The notes: generated by a model not told the origin, from the sequence alone. Shown: positions 17,255 to 26,404, counted from the first letter of the stretch. The stretch: 64,000 bases of DNA from JAAYRQ01 sp035647235 (GCA_964514235.1 CAZEPV010000008.1:19074-83073); one strand, 5' to 3'. Made by a program: numbers and translations.

Positions 17255-17752
17255 ATGTTAAGTAGTAGATTTCCAGTTGCAGTACAGATCTTAATAATTA
17301 TGGCTTGGTGTCCTGATAATGTAAAAATTACTAGTGAACTCCTAGCTACTAGTGTCAATACAAATCCCGTTATCATCCGTAGAATTATGGCCTACCTAAA
17401 AAACCAAGGCTTGATTACTACTGCTTCTAGTATTGATGGGGCTAAATTGATCAAAGCAGCTGAGGATATAACCTTGCTAGATGTTTATAAAGCAGTAGAG
17501 CTGACTGCTGATAATCAGCTATTCGGTTTACATGAAAATACTAATCCCCATTGTCCCATAGGTAAGCATATTAATACGGTCCTAAAAACCCATTTAGGTG
17601 AAGCTAGAAGGGCCTTAGAAAATAGTTTATCCGAGATAAGTATAAGCGAATTGACTAAGGAATTTAGCCCTTTTGCTGAATTTTATAATAATTTAGGTCT
17701 GGATGGGGCTAAAAAACTAGCCCCATTTCCCCCATTGCTAGAGACCAAATAA
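17255..17752 (+). CDS. Rrf2-family transcriptional regulator
   Basis: Winged-helix Rrf2 regulator of 165 residues: SRFPVAVQILIIMAW at the N-terminus and NPVIIRRIMAYLKNQGLI as the recognition-helix region. FeS-binding members carry three cysteines in the C-terminal half; here only one is seen there (NPHCPIG), so it resembles the YwnA/cluster-free subgroup. AAGGAAGGA precedes the ATG and the gene follows the molybdopterin enzyme by 27 bases, suggesting that it regulates that enzyme or its own operon. Confidence 0.88.
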   Translation: MLSSRFPVAVQILIIMAWCPDNVKITSELLATSVNTNPVIIRRIMAYLKNQGLITTASSIDGAKLIKAAEDITLLDVYKAVELTADNQLFGLHENTNPHCPIGKHINTVLKTHLGEARRALENSLSEISISELTKEFSPFAEFYNNLGLDGAKKLAPFPPLLETK

Positions 17753-17829
17753 TTATCATCTTTTATCCAGTCTATCTCAGCATTATTCCCCGTATATTTT
17801 ATATAAAGTAACTTTATAGGGGGATTTTA

Positions 17830-18516
17830 ATGGTGAGACCGATAATTGGGATTACGGGTAACTTTAACTATGGGGAGGATCTGGTTTGGCTAAAAAGGGA
17901 TTATATTGCATCGGTTAATAGGGCAGGTGGAATTGCCATAATTCTCCCCCCAACTGAAGAAAATGATATTTTAAACCATTATATTAATATATGTAATGGT
18001 TTTTTATTCTCTGGCGGTGGGGATATTGATCCCAACTATTGGGGGGAAATGCCTGATAGGAGATTGGGGGAAATAAATCCTATCAGAGATAGTTTTGAAT
18101 ATAAGTTGGCCCAAAAGGTTTTAGGGGGTTCACGGCCCATCCTGGGTATATGTAGGGGATGCCAATTATTGAACGTAGCCATGGGTGGCAGTATTATCCA
18201 AGACATAAATTCTAGAATTTCTCATACGCAAAAGGCCCCCAGAGATTATACATTTCATGCTATAGTAATAGAGGAGGGCTCCATACTTAGAGAAATTGTT
18301 AAGGCCCCAAGTATTAGGGTAAATAGTTTCCATCATCAAGCTATTAAAAAGCTAGGAAGGGGATTGAAAGTGAGTGCTGTGGCCCCTGACGGTATCATTG
18401 AGGCTGTAGAAAGCACCAAACATGCCTTTGTACTAGGAATACAATGGCACCCAGAATGTTTGACAGATAAAAATTCTTACTTACTTTTCCGAGCCTTAGT
18501 AGAAAATAGTAGATAA
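17830..18516 (+). CDS. Class I glutamine amidotransferase-like hydrolase, peptidase C26 / PuuD type
   Basis: Protein of 228 residues with the C26 triad: nucleophile cysteine in GICRGCQLLNVAMGG, histidine and glutamate in QWHPECL. The FLFSGGGDIDPNYWGE segment is typical of the gamma-glutamyl-GABA hydrolase branch. Family members cleave gamma-glutamyl amides. No polyamine-catabolism genes are adjacent, so the substrate is uncertain. The GTG at 17833 directly after ATG 17830 is an alternative; AGGGGGA precedes ATG. Confidence 0.9.
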   Translation: MVRPIIGITGNFNYGEDLVWLKRDYIASVNRAGGIAIILPPTEENDILNHYINICNGFLFSGGGDIDPNYWGEMPDRRLGEINPIRDSFEYKLAQKVLGGSRPILGICRGCQLLNVAMGGSIIQDINSRISHTQKAPRDYTFHAIVIEEGSILREIVKAPSIRVNSFHHQAIKKLGRGLKVSAVAPDGIIEAVESTKHAFVLGIQWHPECLTDKNSYLLFRALVENSR

Positions 18517-18598
18517 AGTATCACAGAAAGTTGCTGGACTTATTAGCGCACCAAGTAAGTCTTTCATCATAATATATGGTAGAGGAAGGAGTATTCTT

Positions 18599-19750
18599 AT
18601 GTTTGCGATTAAGGGGGGTAAAATTTTTACCCAAAATAATAATCAAATAGTCAATGACGGAATTATTTTAATTGTAGGTGACCAGATTAAGGCAGTAGGG
18701 CGGGATATTGACATCCCAAAGGATTGCAAAATTTATGATATGACGGGGAAATATATTACCCCAGGCTTGATTGATGCCCATACCCACATAGGTTTAGATG
18801 AAGAAATTTACCGTATTGAAGGTAATGATGTTAATGAAATAGGCAGCCCGACTACTCCTTATTTACGGGCCATGGATGGGGTGAATTTTTTTGATTTAGC
18901 TTTTGCGGATGCGGTTAAGGGTGGGGTTACACGGTCACTTTGTATGCCTGGTAGTGCTAACATTTTAGGGGGGCAGGCAGTCTTTTTAAGACATTTGGCT
19001 TCAAGTCCAGCTAATATGGTTTATAAGTCTTCCTTTGCTTTGAAGGCAGCTTTAGGAGAAAACCCCAAAAGGGTTTATGCCCAGGAAAAAAAGATGCCTC
19101 GGACCCGCATGGCCAATGCTAGTTTGTTAAGGGAAGCCTTCTATAAAGCAGCTAAATTAATGGAAAAGGATAAAAAAAAGATTAGTGCTGAGGAAGAATT
19201 TAAACAAGATGCAGTAATTAAAGTCCTAAAAAAAGAAATCCCCTTGCTTTTACATGTCCATCGAGCCGATGACATTTTAACCGCTTTAAGGATTAAAGAT
19301 GAGTTTGATTTTAATCTCATTATCCAACATGGTACAGAAGCATTTTTAGTAGTAGATGAACTAATCAAGAGGAATGTGCCAGTATCTTTAGGACCTCTTT
19401 TTGTCAATAGAAGTAAAGTGGAGATGAAGGAAGTTTCATTTGCCAATGCTTTTAAATTGGATAAGGCAGGAATTAAATTTAGCTTTATTACAGATCATCC
19501 AGTTACACCGATCGAACATTTACGTGTTTGTGCAGCACTCGCTGTAAGAGAAGGCCTAAATGAAGATACTGCATTACGAGCCTTGACTATCAATCCTGCT
19601 GAGATGCTTGGGGTTGATAATGAATTGGGCTCTATAGCCCCAGGTAAACAGGCTGATTTTGTAGTCTATGATAATCACCCCTTAGAATTTAATGCTAAGG
19701 TATTAATGGTAGTTGTTGATGGTCTTATTTGGGGGGATAATCTTGGATAG
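18599..19750 (+). CDS. Metal-dependent amidohydrolase (imidazolonepropionase-like)
   Basis: Amidohydrolase-superfamily protein of 383 residues. His61 and His63 in IDAHTHIG are the first metal ligands. HVHRADDI and QHG supply the later histidines, and FITDHP the catalytic aspartate. The C-terminal GSIAPGKQADFVVYDNHP strand is the hallmark of the composite beta-sandwich. No signal peptide is seen. The substrate cannot be told from sequence. AGGAAGGAG precedes the ATG. The last 8 bases overlap a small downstream gene. Confidence 0.9.
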   Translation: MFAIKGGKIFTQNNNQIVNDGIILIVGDQIKAVGRDIDIPKDCKIYDMTGKYITPGLIDAHTHIGLDEEIYRIEGNDVNEIGSPTTPYLRAMDGVNFFDLAFADAVKGGVTRSLCMPGSANILGGQAVFLRHLASSPANMVYKSSFALKAALGENPKRVYAQEKKMPRTRMANASLLREAFYKAAKLMEKDKKKISAEEEFKQDAVIKVLKKEIPLLLHVHRADDILTALRIKDEFDFNLIIQHGTEAFLVVDELIKRNVPVSLGPLFVNRSKVEMKEVSFANAFKLDKAGIKFSFITDHPVTPIEHLRVCAALAVREGLNEDTALRALTINPAEMLGVDNELGSIAPGKQADFVVYDNHPLEFNAKVLMVVVDGLIWGDNLG

Positions 19751-19934
19751 AGGAGATATATTTACAGTTTATGTTGATGGTATGGTTATGACGGTTTGTG
19801 TTTTAGGATTTTATAGTGAAGAATATTCTGGTGAAGAAATGGTGATTTTAGCGGTGGTCAATCAGGATAATCTGGTACATGTGCCTTTAACAGATATAAG
19901 ATCTATATTTAGGCAAAATAAGTATATGCATTAA
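19743..19934 (+). CDS. Small protein of unknown function, coupled to the amidohydrolase
   Basis: A 63-residue reading frame starting at TTG 19743, with GGGGGG at 19731-19736 giving a 6-base spacing. It overlaps the amidohydrolase end by 8 bases and stops 45 bases before a terminator, so it is likely the last gene of the operon. The sequence (MDRGDIFTVYVDGMVMT, then LVHVPLTDIRSIF) looks like a small beta-rich domain with no membrane segment and one cysteine. I do not recognise the family. The reading frame is supported by position and ribosome site only. Confidence 0.6.
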   Translation: MDRGDIFTVYVDGMVMTVCVLGFYSEEYSGEEMVILAVVNQDNLVHVPLTDIRSIFRQNKYMH

Positions 19935-19978
19935 GGATTATTAATTATCAATTATCAATTTTGAATTTTAAATTATAG

Positions 19979-20010
19979 AGGGAAAGCTTAAGGCTTTCCC
20001 TTTTGTTTTG
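19979..20010 (+). terminator. Rho-independent terminator
   Basis: AGGGAAAGC (19979-19987) pairs with GCTTTCCCT (19993-20001) around TTAAG, followed by TTTGTTTTG. Confidence 0.87.
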
Positions 20011-20145
20011 ATAAAAATCATATGTCTCAATCCCATAAAAGCGGAGTTCATGCATTTTTACCACTATTTACTTCAAGGAATTTCGACTTTTACTTTGAAT
20101 TAACTAAAGTGAAGTATAAAAGAAAAGTTGAGGTGTTAGAAAAAA

Positions 20146-21543
20146 TTGAAGTTTAGATTTACTACATTATTAAGCCTAGTTTTACTAATTACATTTAGTT
20201 TTAGTTTTTCGGTCAGTGCCAATCCTACAGTTAAGGTTAATGGTCAAGTCAAAGAGTACAAGCCTGGTGTCGAAATAAAAAATAATCGAACCATGATTCC
20301 ATTAAGGTCTATTGTTGAAGATGAAGTATTTGCTGGGGAAGTATTTTGGGACAGCCTACTTAAAAAAATTGCTCTAAATTGCCAAGGTAAATACATAGAA
20401 TTTTTTATAAATGATAATAAAGCCAATGTGGATGGAAGGTCGTATCAACTAGATGTTAGTCCCTATATAAAGGATGATCGTAGCTATGTACCCCTACGGT
20501 TTTTATCCGAAATATTAGGTGCGCTAGTAAGCTACGACAGTAAGCTACAGGAAGTAAATATTAATTTTGAGGGGGGGAACCAAGAAGTACAAGGCCCATC
20601 AGGACCGGCTTTAAAACCCTTACCTCAAAAATCTGAAGTATTTGCTTATTACTATTATAAGGCTTTCCCAGAATTCAAGCAGAATGCTCATTTATTCGAT
20701 AGTGTAGCCTTTAGATGGTTTGAAACTAATTATCGGGGCGATGTATTTTACGAATATCAGGATGATTTTAAGGAAATTTTGAAATTTGCGGACGAAAAGG
20801 GAATTAATAAATATGCTAGTGTAGTTTTAATGGATTCTAATGCATTGCATACTCTTTTATCGGTTCCCCAAAATAGGGCCCGTTTTATTAATAATATTAT
20901 TGAAATAGTGAAAAGGGATAAGTATGATGGGGTTGATATTGATTTTGAATTCATTAATCCCCAAGATGGTATATATTTTACCCTCTTTCTCAAGGAATTG
21001 AAAAATGCTTTAGGGCCAAATATACCATTGTCAGTAGCTGTTTTTGCTCGGACAAGCAATGATAAATGGGCTACTCCTTACGAGTACCAAAAGATAGGAC
21101 AAATTGTAGATAAGCTTATTGTTATGGCCTACGATTATTCTTATCCTGCCAGCAGTCCTGGTCCTGTAGCCCCCTTATGGTGGGTGGAGGAAGTAGCCAA
21201 GTACATGGCTACTAATATAGCACCTGAAAAAGTAATGCTAGGCTTACCAACTTATGGATATGATTGGCCGACGGGGGGCAGAGCTACTACAGTAACCGCA
21301 TCCCGCTTGGCTTCTACTAAAGCCCAGTACAGATTAACGGAAAAATTCGATTATAATAGTATGAGCCCTAGCTACACCTACTACGATAATTGGGGCAACT
21401 ACCATCAAATTTGGATGGAAAATGAAGCTAGCTTAGCCGAAAAACTTAAAATAGCCGATAAATATGGTTTGGGTGGAGTTTCATTTTGGAGAATAGGCAA
21501 TGGTTTTACTGATTTGTACAATTTGTTAGAGAAAACGAGATAA
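20146..21543 (+). CDS. Secreted glycoside hydrolase family 18 protein with copper-amine-oxidase-like stalk domain
   Basis: Exported protein of 465 residues starting at TTG. The signal peptide is residues 1-25. A copper-amine-oxidase N-like (stalk) domain covers about 27-142 (TMIPLRSIVEDE and YVPLRFLSEILGA repeats). A GH18 domain follows (about 163-463) with the catalytic motif DGVDIDFE at 261-268 (Glu268 as acid) and VMAYDYSYPAS. LysM-less GH18 proteins of this type act on chitin-like or peptidoglycan glycans, often at spore or cell surfaces. Terminators flank the gene, so it is monocistronic. Confidence 0.93.
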   Translation: MKFRFTTLLSLVLLITFSFSFSVSANPTVKVNGQVKEYKPGVEIKNNRTMIPLRSIVEDEVFAGEVFWDSLLKKIALNCQGKYIEFFINDNKANVDGRSYQLDVSPYIKDDRSYVPLRFLSEILGALVSYDSKLQEVNINFEGGNQEVQGPSGPALKPLPQKSEVFAYYYYKAFPEFKQNAHLFDSVAFRWFETNYRGDVFYEYQDDFKEILKFADEKGINKYASVVLMDSNALHTLLSVPQNRARFINNIIEIVKRDKYDGVDIDFEFINPQDGIYFTLFLKELKNALGPNIPLSVAVFARTSNDKWATPYEYQKIGQIVDKLIVMAYDYSYPASSPGPVAPLWWVEEVAKYMATNIAPEKVMLGLPTYGYDWPTGGRATTVTASRLASTKAQYRLTEKFDYNSMSPSYTYYDNWGNYHQIWMENEASLAEKLKIADKYGLGGVSFWRIGNGFTDLYNLLEKTR

Positions 21544-21569
21544 ATAGAAAATAAAAAGAAGGCTTTATG

Positions 21570-21632
21570 ATACTCCCAAAGTAGCTAATCCAATTAATTA
21601 AAATCGGATTAACTACCTGGGGGTATTTTTTA
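21570..21632 (+). terminator. Rho-independent terminator after the GH18 gene
   Basis: An imperfect stem with G-U pairs between ATACTCCC...TAATCC (from 21570) and GGATTAACTACC...GGGTAT (to 21626), followed by TTTTT. A long loop of about 14 bases. Confidence 0.75.
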
Positions 21633-21823
21633 TGATTAAATTTTGTATGGAAAATTACGTCATGTGCCTATAAATTCTAGATAAGGCAAATGCCATAAAG
21701 TATTTCGTTTTAAATACAAATAATCGCAGGAATTAAAGGGGCTTTTGTCAAAAGGGAGAATATACATATTGTAGAGTTTGAAGTCTAATAATAACGCAAA
21801 TAAATATTGAGGAGGAATGTGAT

Positions 21824-22951
21824 GTGTTTTGTCCAAAATGCGGTAGTGAACAATCGGAAGATGCCGTTTTTTGTACTAACTGTGGGGAGAAGATAGGGGA
21901 AAAAATAGCAAGTGATCTGGAAAGTCCTGAAAATGAAATGGGAGAAAGACCTGGGGGACTAAAAACCCCTGCTGCTGCTTCTAGTCCAAGCCCATCTCGG
22001 AAGTTAATCTTAAGTATAGCTGCAGCATTAGTGGTAATAATTGTGGGCTTCTATGTATTTACGGCTTTTATACCCCCTAGCTTGGCTAAGTCAATTAAAT
22101 CTTTGGATAAATTAGGCTCTTATAAGCAAGAACTGGTTGTCAGTATCCCTTATGAATCCCAATTTAATATGTCTTCTGAAACAGACAAGAAACTGGGGCG
22201 TACTCATTCTAGGATGAAATATGAGGGTGAGACTTATGATATATACAATGAGCCTGGACGTATGATAATTGGCCTAGAAGATTACCATAGTTATGCCGCT
22301 ATAAACTGGGAACAAAGTAATGATAAACTTATGAGCGAATATGTAAACTCTATTGAAAAGGATCTAGCTCAAATTACTAAAGTGGTTAAAAATGAAATAA
22401 TCAAACCCAAGGCAGACACGTCCTTTAAAAGGGAAACAATTAGAACCCCAGATGGTAATAGTATTAAAGTTAAACAATACCAGCTAAAATTAGTGGGTAA
22501 TACCCTAGCAGATATTTGGATTGATATTGGCAATCGTGTAGATACTGATGCTGGTTTTAGAGATAACATTTATTCGATAATAAATAAAAGTATTGATTTT
22601 ATTGAAGATACATATGGTGATGCCATAAAGGAAAATAGCTATGAAGATTTCGATATCATCCGTTCCGAGGCTATAGCAAGTATTGATGAGATGGGTGAGC
22701 TCCTTGCGGATGCCGATAATCTAGAATATTTACGTGAGGACCTTAAAAGGATTTCACTAGATACAACGATCAGCTATGATAGCAAAAATAGACCAGTAGA
22801 ATTTTATTTTAGTTTAGGCACTCCTGATGGTAGCATGAAAATTAAAAATACTATCTACGGTTTCAACCAGCCCGTAAATATTCATTTTCCTGATGAAATG
22901 GATATAACCGATATCATAACATTGAATGACCTATTTTGGATTTTCTATTAA
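21824..22951 (+). CDS. Zinc-ribbon, single-pass membrane protein of unknown function
   Basis: Protein of 375 residues starting at GTG 21824 (GAGGAGG 8 bases upstream). An N-terminal zinc ribbon has paired cysteines in FCPKCGSEQ and FCTNCGEKI (residues 2-22). A Ser/Pro/Ala-rich linker leads to one membrane helix at about 65-87. A large domain of about 280 residues follows, without recognised motifs. Ribbon inside and C-terminal domain outside is the likely topology. The next gene has the same type of N-terminal ribbon, 37 bases downstream. Function unknown. Confidence 0.85.
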   Translation: MFCPKCGSEQSEDAVFCTNCGEKIGEKIASDLESPENEMGERPGGLKTPAAASSPSPSRKLILSIAAALVVIIVGFYVFTAFIPPSLAKSIKSLDKLGSYKQELVVSIPYESQFNMSSETDKKLGRTHSRMKYEGETYDIYNEPGRMIIGLEDYHSYAAINWEQSNDKLMSEYVNSIEKDLAQITKVVKNEIIKPKADTSFKRETIRTPDGNSIKVKQYQLKLVGNTLADIWIDIGNRVDTDAGFRDNIYSIINKSIDFIEDTYGDAIKENSYEDFDIIRSEAIASIDEMGELLADADNLEYLREDLKRISLDTTISYDSKNRPVEFYFSLGTPDGSMKIKNTIYGFNQPVNIHFPDEMDITDIITLNDLFWIFY

Positions 22952-22988
22952 AAACTAAAATTAATAAATTCAGGGAAGGGGAATATAA

Positions 22989-23729
22989 ATGTATTGTAAA
23001 AATTGTAGGCAAGAAATTAAAGAAGGCGACTTGTTTTGTATGAATTGTGGTATACCTGTAGAAGAAAGTGAAGCCGCTGGTGAAAACAAGCTTAAGGAAA
23101 TTGATAGCGAAAAAATACGGGGCTATTTTAATGACATAAAGAAAGTTTTACTTAATATGTTGGTTTCACCTATGACAACTACACAAATTATAGCCCGTTC
23201 ACCACTAAGGGAAGGCAGTTTCATATTGGCAGGCTTACTAGCAGTAACATACGGTCTAATAAATATGTGGATTGTGCAGAGGGCCTTTAGCCAAATTATG
23301 AATACAATGTCGGCATTTTTGGGCTTCGGCTATAATTCATTTTACGGTATGGGTGCCGAATATGGGCCGATTTTTGGTTATTCGCTTCTGCTTTTTCTTA
23401 TAGCTCTGGGTGGCTTATTTTTAGGGGTACTCCTGGCTGGAAAGTATATCTTTAAAGGGAACAGGGATCCATATGTAGCCTGGAATGTAGCGATGGTTTC
23501 CACTATCCCATATGTGGCAAGTCTATTATTGGCAGTAATTTTATCTTATTTATCACTTTATTTAAGTTTGGCACTTATATTAATTGGGGTGATACTTGCC
23601 ATTTTATCACTCTTTAGGGGGATTAATGCGGGTATGGGTATCAATTTTGATAATAGTGCTTTTGCTACCCCCATAGCAATATTCGCTATGAACTTAATTT
23701 TACTAATAGCCATTAAAATTATTATCTAA
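22989..23729 (+). CDS. Zinc-ribbon, multi-pass (Yip1-like) membrane protein
   Basis: Protein of 246 residues with an N-terminal zinc ribbon (YCKNCRQEI and FCMNCGIPV, residues 2-22), a charged linker and about five membrane helices from residue 73 on. The membrane part resembles Yip1-domain proteins in spacing (SPMTTTQIIARSPLREG before the first helix). It forms an operon with the preceding zinc-ribbon protein and ends 41 bases before a terminator shared with the convergent CoA-transferase gene. Function unknown. Confidence 0.83.
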   Translation: MYCKNCRQEIKEGDLFCMNCGIPVEESEAAGENKLKEIDSEKIRGYFNDIKKVLLNMLVSPMTTTQIIARSPLREGSFILAGLLAVTYGLINMWIVQRAFSQIMNTMSAFLGFGYNSFYGMGAEYGPIFGYSLLLFLIALGGLFLGVLLAGKYIFKGNRDPYVAWNVAMVSTIPYVASLLLAVILSYLSLYLSLALILIGVILAILSLFRGINAGMGINFDNSAFATPIAIFAMNLILLIAIKIII

Positions 23730-23768
23730 TCGGTAGATAAGAAATAGATTAACATTCGTGACCATAAA

Positions 23769-23799
23769 AAGATGGTTCCCCAGCAAGGGGAACCATCTT
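23769..23799. terminator. Bidirectional terminator between convergent genes
   Basis: AAGATGGTTCCCC (23769-23781) and GGGGAACCATCTT (23787-23799) form a perfect 13-bp stem with a 5-base loop. The A-run before it gives a U-tract for minus-strand transcripts; the plus-strand T-run is weak. Confidence 0.85.
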
Positions 23800-23812
23800 C
23801 GTTATTAAAATA

Positions 23813-25183
23813 TTAAAAAGGTATACGGTTAGTTCTGGTCCAGATTTTCATTTCCTTAGCTGAATTTATTAATTCATCACGAAAGTCTGGGTGGGCTAGA
23901 TTGATTAGGTTCTCTGCCCTGCCCCACGTTGAAAGGGCCTTGAAATTATAAATACCATATTCAGTTACCAAATAGTGGACTTGGGTTCGGGGAACGGTAA
24001 CAACTGCACCTGGGGTTAAGATAGGCTTGATTCTGGAGTGTATTTGACCTTCTTTATCTGTAAAGGTGGAATTAAAAGCCAGAATGCCTTTGCCCCCTTT
24101 AGAATGAAAAGCACCAATAACGAAGTCTAATTGTCCTCCTGTGCCGGATATCTGCCTTAGCCCGAAGGTCTCAGAACAAATTTGACTTAATAAATCTACC
24201 TCCAAGATATTATTTACAGCAATCATTTTATCGTGCATGGCTACCCTTTCGGGGGCATTAGTGTGGTAGACTGCGGTGGAAGCACAACGGGGGTTATTAT
24301 CTAAAAAATCATAAGTTTCTTGGGTGCCTAGACAAAAAGTATAGGTAGTCTTATTAATATCGTAAGCCTTTTTAGCATTAGTGATTTTGCCTTCTTCGTA
24401 CATATTAACAAAAGAATCACAAAACATTTCACTTTGAATACCCAAATCCTTTAAATCTGATTCTGCAATCATATTACCGATTAAATTGGGCAATGCTCCA
24501 ATTCCGAGCTGGAGACAAGCACCATCGGGAATTTCATTTAATATATGGTTGGCAATCTTTTCTTCCTCTGGGCTAGGTTCAGGTGTACCAGGAATTGCGA
24601 AAATTGGGGAATTAGAACCTTCTATTATATAATCAATTTCACTTATATGGACATATTCATCATTACCTCCAAGACAGCGTGGCATATTTTCATTAACTTC
24701 CACAATGGCAATCTTGGCAGCTAAGGCTAGGCCACGATTATGAGAATTACCTAAACCGAAATTGAAACAACCACTATTATCCATGGGGGTAACTTGTGAA
24801 CACCAAAATTGGGGGGCTAAATGTCCGAAGTCCTCCATGTTATAGGCTAACAATGTTCCTTCATGATAATTAAAGGGGCAATGGGCAGCTAAACCTACAT
24901 CTCCCGCTTTACGATCTAATAAGGTATAATACCAAGAAAAGAATTGGAAGGATTTTTGCTCCAGATCATTTTTTATAACTTCTGGAACGGGTAAAATTGA
25001 GCCAGTTCCACGAATGGCTACATTTTTTAATCCATCACCAGCCCTTTTGCCTAATGCGGCATCAAATTCGACTGGTTTAGTAGCAAACATTCCGTAATCT
25101 ACAATATCATTGGACTCTACTAATTTCGCAGCTTGTGCAGGGGTAATAAGTTTACGTTTGTATTCTCTCATATACGAACTCAT
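23813..25183 (-). CDS. Butyryl-CoA / 4-hydroxybutyrate-type acetate CoA-transferase
   Basis: Family I CoA-transferase related to acetyl-CoA hydrolases, 456 residues. The nucleophile that forms the glutamyl-CoA thioester is Glu252 in GIQSEMFCD. GIGALPN at 228-234 and ISGTGGQLDFVIGAFHSKGG are family signatures. It exchanges CoA between acetyl-CoA and butyrate or a similar acid. AAGGAGG lies ahead of the ATG. The crotonase gene upstream on the same strand ends 63 bases before it, suggesting an operon. In an oxidiser it would activate butyrate with acetyl-CoA; in a producer the reverse. Substrate is inferred. Confidence 0.93.
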   Translation of the reverse strand: MSSYMREYKRKLITPAQAAKLVESNDIVDYGMFATKPVEFDAALGKRAGDGLKNVAIRGTGSILPVPEVIKNDLEQKSFQFFSWYYTLLDRKAGDVGLAAHCPFNYHEGTLLAYNMEDFGHLAPQFWCSQVTPMDNSGCFNFGLGNSHNRGLALAAKIAIVEVNENMPRCLGGNDEYVHISEIDYIIEGSNSPIFAIPGTPEPSPEEEKIANHILNEIPDGACLQLGIGALPNLIGNMIAESDLKDLGIQSEMFCDSFVNMYEEGKITNAKKAYDINKTTYTFCLGTQETYDFLDNNPRCASTAVYHTNAPERVAMHDKMIAVNNILEVDLLSQICSETFGLRQISGTGGQLDFVIGAFHSKGGKGILAFNSTFTDKEGQIHSRIKPILTPGAVVTVPRTQVHYLVTEYGIYNFKALSTWGRAENLINLAHPDFRDELINSAKEMKIWTRTNRIPF

Positions 25184-25246
25184 TAGTTTACCTCCTTATT
25201 ATTCAATTAGTATAGTGATATTTCCGATAAAAAAGTTTGCGAGAAA

Positions 25247-26026
25247 TTATTTGCCTTTAAAAACGGGCCTCCTACCTTCTAAAAATGCATTCATACCCTC
25301 ATTTTTATCTTGACTGGAAAATAAGACCGAGAATTTTTCACGTTCCATATAAGTACCGATAGCTGGATCTAAGTGCTCACTTATGTCCATTAATTCCTTA
25401 ATCATTTCGATGGCGAGAGGGGGTTTGCGGCTAAGTTTGCGGGCTAACTTCATGGTGGTTTCTTCTAATTCCGCTTGTGGGACTAGGTTATTAATTAGGC
25501 CAATTTCTAGTGCTTGCTTATTATCGATAATATCTCCAGTCAAAATCAATTCTCGGGCTTTAGGATTACCAATTATGCGAGCTAATCTTTGGGTTCCGCC
25601 ACCAGCTGGGAATACCCCTAAGTTTACTTCGGGCAAACCAAACATAGCAGTATCACTGGCTATACGAATATCGCAGCCAATCGATAATTCCAATCCACCT
25701 CCCAAACAAAAACCTGAAATGGAAGCTATGGAAGGCTTTTTCATTTTAATTAACTTATAGCCCATAGCATGGGCTTGCTCAATATAGTTGCGTATTTCCA
25801 AGGAATCATAATTTATAACTTCACGTAAATCTGCCCCAACTCCAAAAAATTTCTCATTTCCCTTAATAACAAGAACCCTTATGGTGTCATCCTTACTTAT
25901 TTGGTCTATTGCCATATTTAATTCGTGAAACATATCCATGTTAAATGCATTGAAAGAATCTGGTCGGTTTAGTTGCACAATAGCAATTGCGCCTACTTGG
26001 CTAAAAAGTAGATACTTGAAATCCAT
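25247..26026 (-). CDS. Enoyl-CoA hydratase (crotonase)
   Basis: Canonical crotonase of 259 residues. Both catalytic glutamates are present: Glu113 in GGGLELSIG and Glu133 in GLPEVNLG, 20 residues apart as in rat enoyl-CoA hydratase. The oxyanion-hole segments FGVGADL and GFCLGGG are intact. GGAGGAG precedes the ATG. It heads a minus-strand operon with the CoA-transferase gene. It is more typical than the crotonase-like protein at 410-1192 and could serve as the main crotonyl-CoA hydratase. Confidence 0.96.
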   Translation of the reverse strand: MDFKYLLFSQVGAIAIVQLNRPDSFNAFNMDMFHELNMAIDQISKDDTIRVLVIKGNEKFFGVGADLREVINYDSLEIRNYIEQAHAMGYKLIKMKKPSIASISGFCLGGGLELSIGCDIRIASDTAMFGLPEVNLGVFPAGGGTQRLARIIGNPKARELILTGDIIDNKQALEIGLINNLVPQAELEETTMKLARKLSRKPPLAIEMIKELMDISEHLDPAIGTYMEREKFSVLFSSQDKNEGMNAFLEGRRPVFKGK

Positions 26027-26160
26027 ATACTTACTCCTCCTTTTAGCTATTAAAAACCCTTACGACTTGGTAAAAAAATGCTATACAATCAAGTATACCA
26101 AATTTTCAGTAAATTATGAACATATTAATCTGCTAGGATGATAAATGATTAGGTGACAAC

Positions 26161-26189
26161 TTGTGCAATATGAATATTTAATATATAAT
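26161..26189 (+). promoter_or_regulatory. Sigma-A-type promoter for the M-box/MgtE unit
   Basis: TTGTGC (26161-26166) and a perfect TATAAT (26184-26189) with a 17-base spacer. It lies about 45 bases before the M-box core, which places transcription start close to the riboswitch 5' end. Confidence 0.75.
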
Positions 26190-26217
26190 TTATAACCGTT
26201 GGAAAAAAATAAAGATT

Positions 26218-26388
26218 TACAGATTAGTAAACCTCGTTAGGTGAGGCTCCTGTATAGAGAAACGCTACTGCCCAGAAATGTCCAAAGACACCAATGGGTC
26301 AACAAGGACTATCGACATAAGGTGGTTTTTAATGTAGCTGGATTAAATTCCTATGCTATACAGTGCTAAAACTCAACGAATGGAGGAA
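26218..26388 (+). promoter_or_regulatory. M-box (ykoK) magnesium riboswitch
   Basis: The region holds the conserved M-box blocks in order: CGTTAGGTGAGGCTCCT (from 26235), GAAACGCTACTGCCCA, AATGTCCAAAGACACCAATG, GGTCAACA, ATCGACATAAGGTGG, TTTTAATGTAGCTGGAT, CCTATGCTATACAGTGCTAAA and the closing AACGAATGGAGG. These match the ykoK leader consensus known to me. M-boxes fold when Mg2+ is high and terminate transcription of Mg2+ transporters. The gene downstream is an MgtE-family transporter and a terminator hairpin lies between, so the logic agrees. Confidence 0.95.
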
Positions 26389-26404
26389 TTATATTAATGT
26401 GCTT

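Noticed and set aside
1..26026. Butyrate-producing fermenter as host
   Set aside because: The same enzymes could run to butyrate, but bcd lacks adjacent etfBA and the window encodes an EMO-like quinone reductase and complex I. Kept as a less likely alternative, not excluded.
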